From NCBI GenBank assembly GCA_946807835.1, contig OX327697.1, positions 22,206,001-22,270,000 of the forward strand: a stretch of 64,000 nucleotides of DNA, in the 5' to 3' direction. How positions within the stretch are numbered: the stretch's first letter is position 1; every line of letters begins with the position of its first letter. Under the pieces are notes generated by a model that was given only the letters and a program-made list of their open reading frames with translations, did not search any database and was not told where the DNA came from. Both the position numbers and the translations under genes were made by a program. The DNA is from Ailanthus altissimus (lineage: Eukaryota > Streptophyta > Magnoliopsida > Sapindales > Simaroubaceae). Below, piece by piece: positions 1 to 12,273 of this stretch.

Positions 1-2820
1 TTATTTCTTGGGAGAAAGACTGTTGAACCCCTTTAATTTCACCTAATTACCTTAAACATTCTCTTAGTTTTAAAACTATCTTAAAGACTCTCTTTTGGCA
101 CCTAAAAGACTCCATCATAGGAGTGTTTTATGCCTTAGACACCCACAAAAAAAGGTCTTTTAAGTAATTTTAAAATTAGAGAGGTGTTAAAGAGAATTAG
201 ACTAAACTAAGAGGGTCTAACAATATGTTTTCCCAATTTCTTTCTTTTTTTTTTTTGGTGATTTCTTCCTTCTTTTTTTTTTCTTTTGTGTGTATGTTTG
301 CATGTTTGTTAGTCTTTAATTATTAATCTTCATGGTTAACCTTAATGACTTTTTTTTTACTTTTTATAAATAACGTCAAATTATTGACCTTAAAATGTGA
401 TCATTTTAAAGTTAACGAATTAAATTTATTTATTATTAAAAATTATTAGTTGAAATTAATAAAAATAAAGAAAATTATAGCAAGAATCAACCCAATTGAA
501 TACATTATAATATTGTTATTACAACAACGATACAACATAACATTTTGTTTTATTGGTTTTACAATTATGGCACTTTGAATCATCTATGGAGAATTGACTT
601 GTATATGTTATTGGCAATTTACTATTACTCATGCTAATAAGGTCATGTGTGACCCATGAAAGAATACCTTTGGAAAGCTTAATTTCAACTTTAAAAAATT
701 CCAAACTCACTCTTATTTTAAGCCAACTTCTCCTTATCCATTTTAGTGCAGCAGGAAATTTTGTTATGAGATGAAATCAAAATTTAAAGAGTAGAGTATA
801 GCAGAGGATGCTAGTCAAATTGACAACTCCTCTTGTGATGCTCACTCAAGTCAAAGGTTCAAATTTGTATATTGACGGTTTGTAGGTGTGTATGTTGTAG
901 AGCTGTGTGTGTCGTACACTCAAAAAAATAAAAAATAAAAAAATAGAGTTAAATATTAAAGTTAAAAATAATATTAAATTAGAGTTTAATTAATATAATA
1001 AAATTGTAACATATTTATTTTTAAGAAATAAATTTGTTAAAAGTTATTATTTAGTTTTAAAAAATTTATAGGGCTTGAGAGGCCAAGCCCCCTTCTGCCC
1101 TAATGTAGGTCTGTCCCTTACTCCGTTTCTATTTGTCCTTCATTCTTAGGTGGAATTAAATATATTAAATTTAACCTGAAGGTGGGCTTTGATGAAAATT
1201 TTCCTTTCATGTTGTGCAGTATTATTTTTTTTAGAGTTTATGACATCTTGGACTCAAATGATTTGGCGAAACTAACTAAAACACTCGTATATTTTTTTTA
1301 AATTATAAAACATCCTCGTTTATTAGTATTTTTGTTAGTTTAAATGAATTTAAAGATATTTTAGTACATTTAATTGTATGAAACATGTGGCACAATTTTA
1401 ATAAAATATATGGTACCAATTTTTTTTAAAAATATTTTATTTTCAATAACTTTTGTAATTTATTTATTTATATCCATTCTTCCTCTATACATATATCTTC
1501 TCTCTTTCTTATCCACAGCAAAATCTAGGCACCACCATCCATTGAACGAGCTTGTGTGGTAGCTGTGCAGTTGTAACTAGCTTGCTAGTGGACAGCGGCT
1601 ATGGTGCTATTTTAAGTGGGCTTTGCTTGGTTTTCCAATTTTATGTTGAAGTGTAGTACTTATGGTGCCATTTTGCTTGGATATGCCTTGTTTTTTAAGG
1701 TTTTGTCTTGAGATTGCAGAGGAAGAAGAGAAAAGTGCGATTATAAGCAAAGGAAGAAAAATGGAGGGCGTACAATTTGCATGTGGGGGCGGCAGTCGCA
1801 TTAGATTTTGAGGGATTTGTATGGGGACGAAGGGGGCAGTGGCAGTGTTGGGTTCGGGGGGCATGAGTGGCAGGGTCAATTAGATTGGTGGGGGGAGGTG
1901 GATGTTGTTGTTTTGGGTGTAATTTGTGGTGGTGGTGATGGTTGGTGTGGGAGGAGGTGGTGGTGTATCTTGGTTGTTAATTTCTTTTTGGGTTTTAGTA
2001 ATTTTTTGAAAAAATTATTAAATAAATTTATGTAAACTTGCGATTAGGTTGAATTATTTAAAAATAAATATTACATATCTAAACCTATTAAATTATGTAC
2101 GTGTTTACTTTTTTTGGTTAAAATATCTTCTGATATTACCATCTATCAAACAAAAGGCAAAATAGTTAATATACACGAATTAATGACACTTCTATTAAAA
2201 CTAAGAAAAACTACTAATGGGTGGAGGTGTTTTAAGATTCTTCAAAATATGGAGTTTTTCAATCAGTTTCACTAAATTATTAAAATCCAAATGTCATAAA
2301 TCTTTTTTTTAATATAAAAAGTAAAAATCTTTATGGAAGGAATGTAAAGCAAGTATAGAAAATTAAGAAATTAGAGATGAATTTGGTATTATATTGGGTT
2401 TATTTATAAATTAAATTAAATTTAATAATTTTAGTATGGTGTATACTTGACACAAATAGTGGGTGGAAATATGGAGTTTAATTGTTAATGGGGTTTCATG
2501 AGACAAACTATGTGGGTCAAATAGCTCTACCGTTCAAACAGAGGAAATACAAGTTTACTAGATGAAATGATTAAAAATAATAATAATTTTTTATTAATTT
2601 AAGGAATATTTATATACATGAAAATTGATTTTTTTTAATATCAACTCGTTCTCTTTCTCGAATCGATAAATTTTTTTATATTTTTAAAAAAAAATAAAAA
2701 AGAAAGATATATAGTAAAAATATCAAATTTTTTATTTCATGCACAATATGATATTTCTAGGAAGATGTTGATTAAGCAAAACTAATGTAAAATGTGTAAA
2801 AGAAAAAAAGAAAAAAATAT
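1..2820. other. AT-rich intergenic DNA
   Basis: No gene is recognisable. The stretch is AT-rich with short homopolymer runs. It holds one SINE-like segment near 0.8-0.94 kb and one G-rich patch at about 1.75-1.97 kb (runs of three to six G on the plus strand near 1830-1900). The open frames in that patch are low-complexity (Gly/Trp on one strand, Pro/Leu on the other) and match nothing known to me. Confidence 0.6.
798..943 (+). repeat. SINE-like tRNA-derived element (tentative)
   Basis: The segment has a tRNA-gene-like second promoter box (GGTTCAAATTT near 857), a T/G-rich body and an A-rich tail made of A runs with single T breaks. A six-base repeat TAGAGT lies on both sides (792-797 and 944-949) and may be the target duplication. 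The A-box is weak, so the call rests mainly on B box plus tail. Confidence 0.35.
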
Positions 2821-3652
2821 TGTTGGAGTATTAATCTTCACTTAGAGCACCAAATACAAATAATTTTAATATTATTAATTTGTTATCAATTGCTTAAAGA
2901 TAATTACAAATATAATAACAATTACCAGATTGTTTAAGCATAAACAATACTCAGCATATACGTATTAAGAAATAAAACACTAAACCCCAATACCGAATTT
3001 GATAGTCAAACACCTAATCACACTAATATATTGTGATACACCATAATATATCATAAATATAAAGTAATCTAACGAATTAGAAGATCAATCACATAGATAA
3101 TATATAAAAATAATAAAAAATACCAACATACCACAACACAAAATATACGTGGTTTGGCCAAATATGCATACGTCCACGGTGGATCAAGGATTCGAACCTC
3201 TTTATTGATTCTTGGGATTACAAGGATTATAAGTAAGAGATTTGGAGGTTAAATGATTAAAATATACACTTGAACAATATATTTTCTTTGTATTTTGGCC
3301 CTCTCTTTTTCCCCTCACTTCTTCTCTCTCAAACCCTAAAAATAGAAGGAATATATATAGAATAGCACGAGGGTCGCGACGCTCAAAACCAATGCCGCAA
3401 CATGGGCAACTTATGCCCATTCTAGAAGTGATGCCCCGGCCAATGGTGGGGCATTGGCCAATGCCTTTCAATGCTTGAGTGCTCCCACCTGAAAATTTTT
3501 TTCCTGTTTTCTGCACTTCACAAATACTATTTTATTAAGTTTTCGACCCCTTTCGACTATTTTTGCGGCTTCGTTTCAATTTTAAATTTGTCTTCGAATT
3601 GGTCATCGATTCAATATCAATCAACACATATTTTTGAATCACCAATTCAACA
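2821..3652 (-). mobile_element. Solo LTR, 832-bp family, copy 1
   Basis: An 832-bp unit begins TGTTGGAG and ends TTCAACA, the TG...CA form of LTRs. Flanking 5-mers are AATAT and AGTAT, one mismatch. A second copy at 52980-53811 has exactly the same length, the same start and a matching internal stretch (TGGTTTG followed by a conserved CCA/TCATGGT segment near 3150-3180). Orientation is set by a TATA-like TCTATATATATTCC on the minus strand at about 3347-3360, followed by a purine-rich leader. A GC-rich block (3366-3480) lies just upstream of that TATA. No retrotransposon coding region adjoins it, hence solo LTR; probably Ty1/copia, by general look only. Confidence 0.7.
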
Positions 3653-4642
3653 AGTATTATAAATATTAAATAATAAGAGCACCTTGAAAATAATTAAAAT
3701 TCATTTATAATACTTATACTTTTAATGGGATATATTATTTAATGGAGTGAAAATATTACTAACCTAATATAGGCCACATTTTTAACAACTTTGTTCTATC
3801 CCAAAACAAACCCAACACATAGTAACATAATTACGTATTTCACATTTTTTTAAGAGTGTTTTTAAATATTTATTAAAAAGAACAAAGAAATAGATGAAGT
3901 AACACTCTGGCTAATGGTGATGGGTCGGTGGGTTAGTTACCCCCTGCCAGCATATTAAATTTCTCAATTTCCTATTATTTTTTAAATGCAATTACGAAAC
4001 AAAATCCATCGAAATTCCAATCTATTCGAGACCTATAAGACTACATTTATGGTAATCTCTCCTTTCAGGTCTCCTCGTAATTTCATATAAATATTTCCAC
4101 CGTCTCCAACAAATCATGTGATAATACTTTGATAATTCAATAACTAAACTTTATGATTGAGCACTTCACATGCCCTATCAATTAAAGTCAACGTACGTTT
4201 GCACGACATTGTACTTGTTGGATTGACGATAACCAGGCTATTCTTGATTTCAAATTAATTTAATGAACTAACGTTTTGCCATTATTGTCAACATATGCTT
4301 GGAAATGTGATTTATCGTGTCAACAACAGAAGCTCGATTACTTTTTGTACCTAAAAGAAATTGTAGAATTCAAAGTTGGAGCAAATCACGGCAATCAATG
4401 AAGTTTCAAGTGGGTTCCAACACATGAATCAAGAATCGTTTGTTTGGAAAATGAGACTTCGAGATTTGGAAATGCATGAACAAAGGGACACATCTCACGG
4501 CTAATTTGGTGGCCATATAACGTGGCTTCTTATCTTCTTTCCTCCTTCGCTTTTGTCTCACAACTTAATTATAAAATGTCCAATATGTACGTAGTCTTCG
4601 CATCTCCTTTTATTCCCACTTGTTGAAGCACTTTTGCATTTT
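3653..4642. other. Upstream region of the DUF642 gene
   Basis: AT-rich DNA without a recognisable gene. The part from about 4100 on is less AT-biased and is the likely promoter region of the DUF642 gene starting at 4699. I recognise no specific transcription-factor site with confidence. Confidence 0.5.
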
Positions 4643-4653
4643 CTATATATATT
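4643..4653 (+). promoter_or_regulatory. TATA box of DUF642 gene
   Basis: CTATATATATT lies 46-56 bases upstream of the start codon at 4699, a usual spacing for a plant gene with a short 5' leader. Confidence 0.6.
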
Positions 4654-4698
4654 TAATTGCATTTTCTAGTTTCTTCTTGTCTTGTACACATCGAAGCA

Positions 4699-6367
4699 AT
4701 GTCTTGGTTTTTATCCCTTTGCTTTGCACTCATTTTCTCAGCTCTCTTCAATGGTGTTTCTGCAGCTACGCAAGTTATTCGTCCTGCCTATCTTGATGGT
4801 AAGCAATAATCACCCTATCCTTTAGCTTTCATCTTCTTTCTCCTTTTGCTGTTTAAATGTATTAATGTTTTCAAAACATACTACCAGACATTATTAACCA
4901 ATAAAAAAAAAACGTTGCTTGCAACAAGTAAAAGATTTGTTTCCTATTCATTTTAACATGTTTAATGTAAAACTATGGCAAGTAGGTCACTCGGTCTAGC
5001 ATTTATTTGAGATGTGTAAAGGCGGTGTTAATTGATTTAATTGGTAAATTTTTTTTGAAATTAGTATAAAGTGTGGACTTGGTCTATTATTCAATAAATA
5101 TTTTTTTATAGAAAAAATGGGCAGGTCTAATATTTTGCTTTTTTGCAGGGCTTTTTCCCAATGGCAACTTTGAACTGCCACCAAAGAAATCAAACCTCAA
5201 CAAAACAGTGATCATCGGCAAATACTCACTCCCCAAATGGGAAATCAGCGGCTTGGTTGAGTATATCTCCGGCGGGCCACAGCCCGGGGGCTTCTACTTC
5301 CCGGTCCCTCGCGGCGTTCATGCAGTGAGACTGGGCAACGAGGCTTCAATTTCTCAGGACGTGAATGTGAAGCCAGGCTCAATCTACTCACTCACTTTTG
5401 GAACCACAAGAACTTGTGCTCAAGATGAAGTGCTAAGGGTCTCAGTCCCTGGTCAGTCGGGTGACCTCCCGATTCAGACTCTTTACAGCAGTGATGGAGG
5501 CGACACTTATGCATGGGCTTTCAGGGCAACTTCTAAGGTTGTCAAGGTAACGTTTCACAATCCTGGTATTCAGGAAGATCCCACATGTGGACCTCTCTTG
5601 GATGCTATAGCTATCAAGGAGTTATTGCCTCTCAAGTATACCAAAGGTGAGCTAGCTCATTCTTGAATACAAGGTTTTTTTCTAACTTGTCTCTTAAGAG
5701 ATCGATGTTGTGGCATCGAAAATTTCAAAAAATAAATTGATGAACTTTGAAATATATTGATAACTTTTCTATAAAAGAACACATTTATATAACAAAATGG
5801 AGTCTCTCAGCCATTTGTCTCCATGCATGCACAGGCAACCTAGTAAAAAATGGCGGCTTCGAAATCGGACCTCACGTATTCAAGAATTTCTCAACCGGCG
5901 TTCTTCTCCCTCCAAAGCAAGAAGATCTAATCTCACCGCTCCCCGGATGGATCATTGAGTCCCTGAAGCCCGTAAAATTCATCGACAAGAAGCACTTTTT
6001 CGTCCCCTCAGGATTTTCAGCCATTGAATTGGTCGCAGGAAGGGAAAGCGCCATTGCCCAAGTCATCAGAACAATTCCCAAGAAATTCTACAAGCTCACA
6101 TTCAGCATTGGAGACGCCAAGAACGCTTGCCATGGCTCCATGATGGTCGAAGCATTCGCGGCGAATAAAACCCTAAAAGTTCCCTATGATTCTGTGGCAA
6201 AAGGTGGATTTAAGAAATCAAGTCTCATATTCCAGGCTATGGCATCAAGGACAAGGATTACATTTTACAGTTCGTTTTATCACACGAAGCTGCATGATTT
6301 TGGTCACATGTGTGGACCTGTTCTGGATGATGTTACTGTTTTTCCTATCCGAAGTCTTACTCTTTGA
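4699..6367 (+). CDS. DUF642 secreted cell-wall protein, 3 exons
   Basis: Exons are 4699-4798, 5149-5646 and 5835-6367. Both introns are GT-AG in phase 1 and the joined frame of 376 aa ends TGA at 6367. Residues 1-22 form a signal peptide (MSWFLSLCFALIFSALFNGV). Two DUF642 repeats follow, each with galactose-binding-like signatures: FPNGNFEL at the start of the first and VKNGGFEIGP in the second. Each closes with a paired Cys motif (CGPLLDAIAI near residue 190; CGPVLDDVTV near 365). KWEISG and AVRLGNEASI are typical of the family. DUF642 proteins are plant-specific and apoplastic; some family members bind cellulose or pectin methylesterases in vitro. Length equals the family norm (about 370 aa) and no lesion is seen, so the gene looks intact. 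The closest Arabidopsis relatives would be At2g41800/At2g41810 or At3g08030; which one cannot be settled by eye. Confidence 0.95.
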
Positions 6368-7348
6368 TTTAGTTTAGTTATTAATTTGCTACAGTCAATT
6401 TAAACACACATAATTTCGAGTTTAAGAGTTTTCTGAGTGTTTGTGTAACGGGAAAATGGGGGATCGACCTCCTGGAAAAACAAGGTCATGTAATGTCAGT
6501 CAATGAGTCCTTATTTTCAATATTTTGACTGTACTGTGTGATTGTGGAAGTTGATTAAATCGATTATGGCAACAGTAATTTTTAAAAAAATTTTGCTGTT
6601 GGCAACAGTAAATTAATATAGAAATATTAATTTTTTATAAACGATTAAAATTTATTTTTTTACTATTTTTCTTTTTAATAATTATCAATTCTTATTAATC
6701 ACATGTTAATAAAAAATTAAGTAAAAACTTAATTTAAAAGAAAATTCAGATCCTATTTCAATAACTTTACTCTTTTAAAAAGTTTTATCTTATATTTCTT
6801 AAATTATATTATTTTTCAAGTTCCCACATAAAAGTTTTTGAAACTAAACATAACAATTAACGTGTTTAAAAACTCTATAAATTTAATAAAAGATTTGTGA
6901 AAAATATAATTGTTGAATAGTACCTTTTCTTTTTTGAAAAATATACACAAATAACCCTCTTTCGAAATGATTATACTTTTATAACCAACAATTTAAAAAC
7001 TATGTTAGCCGCAAAGAGAAATTTCGGATCATATGGCCCTCAAACTCACTCATCACCTCTAAACCACCGTTTCTCAACTTAAATCTTAGCTTCAAAAATA
7101 GTAAATCGAATGTTTGTGCTATGATATTTGAAGTTTTAAAATAAAAATATATAAATGGGAAGTGAAAATCTAAATAATGGCAAAAAAATTGGTATGTTTT
7201 TAACTCAAATAATTTTTTTAAAAAAAAAATTGAAAATGGAGTAGATTTAGAGTAATATAAGTTGAAAATAACCGAAGAACAGTGAAAACTGATGAAAATT
7301 CGATAAAAATCATAAAAAAAATTAGTAAAGACAACTGTGTCTCGCAGC
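6368..7348. other. 3' flank of DUF642 gene and AT-rich spacer
   Basis: The first 150-200 bases are probably 3' UTR. The rest is AT-rich sequence with no recognisable gene or repeat until the hAT element. Confidence 0.5.
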
Positions 7349-7714
7349 TAGGGGTGGGCAAATTCGGTTCGGTTCGGTTCGGTTTTTGGTTTTTCGGTTC
7401 GGTTTGGGTAAAATAAATTTAATTTAGGCTTATTTTTTGTTCGGTTCGGTTCGGTTCGATTCGGTTTTTTAATTTTTTTAAATTTTTTTAATTTTTTTTT
7501 AATTTTTTTTTAATTTTTTAATTTTTTTTTAAATTCGGTTTTTTCGGTTCGGTTCTCGGTTCGGCCTTCCGAACCGAGAACCGAACCGAATTTTTCGGTT
7601 TTTAAAATAAAAAACTGAAAACCGAACCGACCAAGAGAAAAACCGAACCGAACCGACCAATTCGGTTCGGTTTTTCGGATCCGGTTCGGTTTTTCGATTT
7701 TTTGCCCACCCCTA
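7349..7714. mobile_element. hAT-superfamily MITE with TTCGG-rich interior
   Basis: This 366-bp element has perfect 14-bp terminal inverted repeats (TAGGGGTGGGCAAA / TTTGCCCACCCCTA). An exact 8-bp target duplication CTCGCAGC lies at 7341-7348 and 7715-7722. Eight-base duplications and TAGGGGTG-type ends are the mark of hAT transposons. It has no coding capacity, so it is non-autonomous. The interior is made of GGTTC/TTCGG repeats and A/T-only tracts, with a long hairpin at its centre: 22-bp perfect arms (7543-7564 and 7569-7590) around a 4-base loop. Confidence 0.95.
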
Positions 7715-7726
7715 CTCGCAGCACAA

Positions 7727-7834
7727 GATGCACGTGCATCACACGTCGCGCATTGAAAACATGCGCCTCACACGCACCTCACATGTGAGAGGTTGCCATT
7801 TCTATTAGCCCAACGAACACTCGCCATATGGCGA
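7727..7834. repeat. Cluster of three perfect short palindromes
   Basis: GATGCACGTGCATC (7727-7740), CTCACATGTGAG (7778-7789) and TCGCCATATGGCGA (7821-7834) are each exactly self-complementary. They lie in a GC-richer island next to the hAT element. The first contains a G-box core CACGTG. No function is known to me. Confidence 0.7.
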
Positions 7835-7921
7835 TTAAAAAAAAATTTAAAAAACAAAAAAAAGGTTAAAAATCATTAAATAATAATAATAATTACTAGT
7901 TTAAAGTTATAAAATATTAAT

Positions 7922-8155
7922 AATTGTAATATTAATAAAAATATTAATAATTATTATAATAATTGTAATATTAATAAAAATAATTATTATTATTATAATA
8001 ATTGTAATATTAATAAAAATAATAATTATTATTATAATAATTGTAATATTAATAAAAATAATAATTATTATTATAATAATTGTAATATTAATAAAAATAA
8101 TTATAATAATTATAATAATTGTAATATTAATAAAAATAATAATAATGAGGTTAAA
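7922..8155. repeat. 39-bp minisatellite, six copies
   Basis: AATTGTAATATTAATAAAAA recurs at 7922, 7961, 8000, 8039, 8078 and 8117, an exact 39-base period. Units differ mainly in the AAT/ATT-rich filler between these cores. The array is almost pure A+T and passes into AAT-rich low-complexity DNA on the right. Confidence 0.9.
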
Positions 8156-8880
8156 TTTAAAATAATAATTAAAAATATTGTATAATAATATTATAGTGAT
8201 ATAAATGTAAATTAAATAATGATGGTAATAATAATATTAATTGAAATAAAAATTCAAATAATAATAATAGAAGAGAAAAATATACAATAGTAATTTAATT
8301 TATTATGATAAATAATATAAAAATAAAGTAATAATATAATTATCATATAATTGGGAAATAATAATTAAAAATAGCCCTATAAATATATTAAATTTATATA
8401 TTTCTATAATAGAAATAATAATTAAAATAGTAGTAATAATTAAAATTATAAAAATAATAATATTACATTATTTAATAATTATTATTGAGAAAAAAATACT
8501 ATTTATACATTATTTAGTAATTACTAATAAAAATAATAATTACATTTGCCTTATTATTTTCTTTATTAGTATTTATATTAATACATAATAATACTAAATA
8601 TTAATATTAATAGTTAGCATTATAATTAAATTAATAATAATATTTAAAATAAAACAGTACTAACGTTATATATCTTTTAACAATGAAATTAAAAATCATA
8701 ATGTTAATAATAATAAAAAAATCAATAATACAATAAAAATATATATTGAAATAAATATTCACTAATCAAAGTTGTTTTCTTTTTTTATTTTTTGTTGTAG
8801 TATGTTTATTTGCACAAAATTGAATTTTTATTTAATCTCGTAGGAAGAAAAATGTCTCCAAACAGTACTAAATTTCTATA
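8156..8880. repeat. AAT/TAA-rich low-complexity DNA
   Basis: Nearly pure A/T sequence dominated by AAT and TAA trinucleotides. No gene is seen. Confidence 0.8.
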
Positions 8881-9813
8881 TAGGAGTTCTATCGCGCAAC
8901 TCTTTCAACATATGCAAGGTTGTGCGCAATTGATTTGATACGACGAAAGTTGACGCTTGAGGGTTGGCGATGATTAAGGAGACGTACTCGGGTCAATTCT
9001 TGTACTTACGACCCGTTATTTTTTTTTATGTTGGTGCATGAGGTCTTGTTACGACAGGTGTACACTATTAATTTGCATAAGGAACTATGGTTCCTAATTA
9101 GTGATAGGCAGATTCGATTCTCCAGTAGCAGTATTGGCTGAAAGTGAGATATTTGACATACGAGGAGTTCGACAGGTGGTACAATAATATGAAGTTTGCA
9201 AATGTCAACAATGAAGACGCAATGAAGCTTAGTTAAGTGTATTTGATTCATAAATTGTTGATATTGCGTGACACCTACAGAAACATTTAAGTACTTTTAT
9301 GCTATATATTATAGATAATTTAAAGGACTTCAATAATTATCTATGGGAGAACATAGCATAGAATGCTCTCTATAATTCACTTAGCACATTGTACAATGAA
9401 AAATTGAAAAAAGTCGGTAAAAATCTTGCTAACGTTAAAGAGAGATACAATATGTTAAGTTTTTTATTCGCTTTCTTAGTACGTACTTTTTTTAAAATAG
9501 ATTGTTAATGTAATTATTTATTTTTATCAAGTTTAATTTATTGCTCTGAATTAATTATAAGGTGTGAATATACGAAGTCATACCTGTTTATGGTGAAGCA
9601 TTTACACATCAAATAGGTGACCACTTTTCATAAATGTTAAAGTAGGTGAGTAAAGGAACTTCATAATTAAAACAAATTGAGAAAACAGTTTTGAAGCATG
9701 AGCATGTAATTTGTGCCACAGTTTATTTCATTGCACTTTTCTATAATACTAAGACTATTAAATGTTTGGTTTCCAATGCTAATACATAATTTTGTGATTT
9801 TGCAGGTTGTAAT
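8881..9813 (+). pseudogene. Decayed DUF1985/Ulp1-type transposon gene, left part
   Basis: Broken plus-strand frames carry the pattern of plant DUF1985 proteins, found in Mutator-like elements that carry a Ulp1-type peptidase. Around 9030-9125: VHEVLLRQVY, then ELWFLISDRQIRFS. Around 9315-9470: LKDFNNYLWENIA, LSTLYNEKLKK and FLFAFLVR. Around 9565-9630: IYEVIPVYGEAFTHQIGDHF. Stops and frameshifts separate the blocks, and about 80 bases between the last two blocks may be an old intron. It is dead coding DNA of a transposon. The assignment is from motif memory; a profile search would be decisive. A solo LTR starts at 9814. Confidence 0.55.
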
Positions 9814-12273
9814 TGTTGGGAATCAAGTGTGTGATATACGAGTGTATACGTAATTTCAAAAATTAACTATACGCAGCAGAAACATGTTACAAATACATCT
9901 ATTTTATCAATTTTAACATATATCACATATATGCATAAGTATAACAATTATACAAATATAAACATGATGAACAACATATATCACATATATGAACAAGTAT
10001 AACAATTATACAAAATATATATATGATAAACAATATTGCACTAAAAACATAATATAATATTACTCACCTAATGAAGGTAACTTTACAAATTCTTCAAGTC
10101 CTTCAACAATCCATGTGAAAAGCTCACCTTGAAATGTATTGTTAAACAATTCTAGTCCATAACTTTTGGTGGGATTAAGGAGTTAGAATGGTAACTTAGT
10201 TTTAAAATTTTCAGCAACATGTATTCAAACTCTTTTGAATACAAGTTTGTTTCTTAAATGGAGATGGTAAATATTTCTATACAACTCTTATATTAATTAA
10301 AAATATTTAACATACAACTCTTGTATTAATCTTAAAAATAATTTCTATATGAGATTAATTATAGTGAACAACTCTTGTCATAATTATTAATCTCTTTCTC
10401 CATTTACTTTTGTTCATTATAATCCATCCATAAGAGAAGAAGATGAGAGAAGTTCTACATTTTTCAACACTTGAAAATGAACAAAAACCAAAATTTCCTC
10501 TTACTTCTCTTCCTCCCATTACCGAATCCTTCTCTCAAAATTGAATAGATGAATTCAATTGTTTTGCCAAAATTCATTTTATTTATTCAACACTTTGATT
10601 AAATAAAAAGAAGTGTTCCACTAATTTTATTGTTGGTCTCCCACTTAAAATTAATTAAACCAAGCACTAGAATAATGGCCACCTAAATTAATTTTTACCT
10701 AACAAATATAATTACATTAATTATAATAGGTAATTAAATAACCAACATCTAGACCCCTCATTGTATTAAAATACAATATCATGATCTATATATATATATT
10801 ATAATATTATCTAATAATATAATAACAATATATAATTTAATTATTCAAAATAATTTTAAATAATTACTTTTTACTTTACTAATTTTTACTACCAAGGTTA
10901 AATGGTAAAAAGATAAAATTAAATCATATAACAAATTTTGCCATTTGTCCATATTCTATTAATTAACAACCCTTGTTAATTAATTAAGTGATGTACTTAA
11001 CAATTAAGTCTTAACAAATGTACAATCTGAGGGATCCCGAAACAATCGTTCTATTTTGCTGAAATTTATTGGATCGAATTAATTCAATTCAATCCGCTAC
11101 CTCAGTACGCAACGAGTATTCTTCATATTGTGAGACTCTCTAGGTCCACACCTAATTTATCATATGGAGCTCCTTCATACGTCCATGAACGATGCCCCAC
11201 ACACACGTTACGGATATTACGAGCGTGTTAGACCATGCAAGTTGAGGTTATTACATATTCATATAATACTTCCATCATTTATATCCTTGAAGAGTAGGGA
11301 TATAGATCATCACCGTCAAATCTCTATTTTCTCAACCATGAACTTATCTCCATATTTATATTTCATTAAACAATATCCACAAACACTTTTATGATATTGT
11401 TTGCGGATATTGTTTATTCCTTCGGAATACATTTTTTGAGGTTTATGCTTGTGGCCACAAGACTTTCTGAAATATAATCTCGGAGCATCAGGATATACAA
11501 CCCACTCATATGAGCTGATGGATCTCATATCTACGCACACAGACTCCATGAGCATCGGACCATACCCAACGACACCCAACGGTCAGACCATGAAAGGTTT
11601 CTGACATGTGTAGAACTAAAGTATGGTGGATCACTCACAAGCCCACCGTGGCGCTCAGGTCAAAGGACCACAAATACTACTCAACTTGGAAGACCTTCTA
11701 TTGATGGCTTTATGAGATGTCTATTGGATGTCTTTGTGAGTCTGTTCAATATCTAGTCCTTACTGAATACCTGCATCTCTATACGAGCTTCCTACTAAGC
11801 TCATGGTTTGTTAAGACTAACCATTTAGACCATCCAGATATAAACATACACTAATCTATATTAATGGGTTCCACCTATAGACCCGCATCGATGAAATTAG
11901 ATTAGGAACATTGTATTTGATAACATACTTGCATAATGACATTTCCAAGTACCATCTGCAACTCCTTGCAACTATGTCATTACTAATATATTCTCAGGTC
12001 ATTATCTCATTTCAAAAAGGCTCTAACTCCTTAGATTTTGCTAACTCTTATAAACTTACTAACTCTTAGTACCATTAACTCTTAGTGTTTATACTATTAG
12101 CGTTGCTAACTCTTAACTCTGAACTTCTTTAGATCATACAATGTCTGAAACGTTACAAGTATTTTACCATTTAATAAATAATATTAATGATTTTATTAGA
12201 AATAATAATTATATAAATACTATCACAATATATTTATACATTATGGTATGGCACTTAAGCACAAATCCTAATA
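9814..12273 (-). mobile_element. Solo LTR, 2.0-2.5-kb family, copy 1
   Basis: This 2460-bp unit starts TGTTGGGAATC and ends AATCCTAATA (nearly inverted ends), with an exact 5-bp target duplication GTAAT at 9809-9813 and 12274-12278. It is homologous in opposite orientation to 31873-33889; the two share, for example, the blocks at about 11560-11700 and 32450-32600 (conserved TACTTTGG / CAAAGT-type and GTGATCCACCATAC segments). No gag or pol adjoins it. Minus orientation is assigned from the partner copy. Open frames inside are chance. Confidence 0.85.

Noticed and set aside
1607..1879. Pro-rich minus-strand frame
   Set aside because: Low-complexity reading of a G-rich patch; no signal peptide or conserved motif.
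3202..3516. 104-codon minus-strand frame
   Set aside because: It lies within an 832-bp solo LTR and covers its GC block; no protein family.
5872..6081. Antisense open frame over DUF642 exon 3
   Set aside because: It is the shadow of a well-supported exon on the other strand.
7355..7700. TTCGG/GGTTC repeats as an interstitial telomere
   Set aside because: The plant telomere unit is TTTAGGG. These repeats lie wholly within a hAT element with its own ends and duplication.
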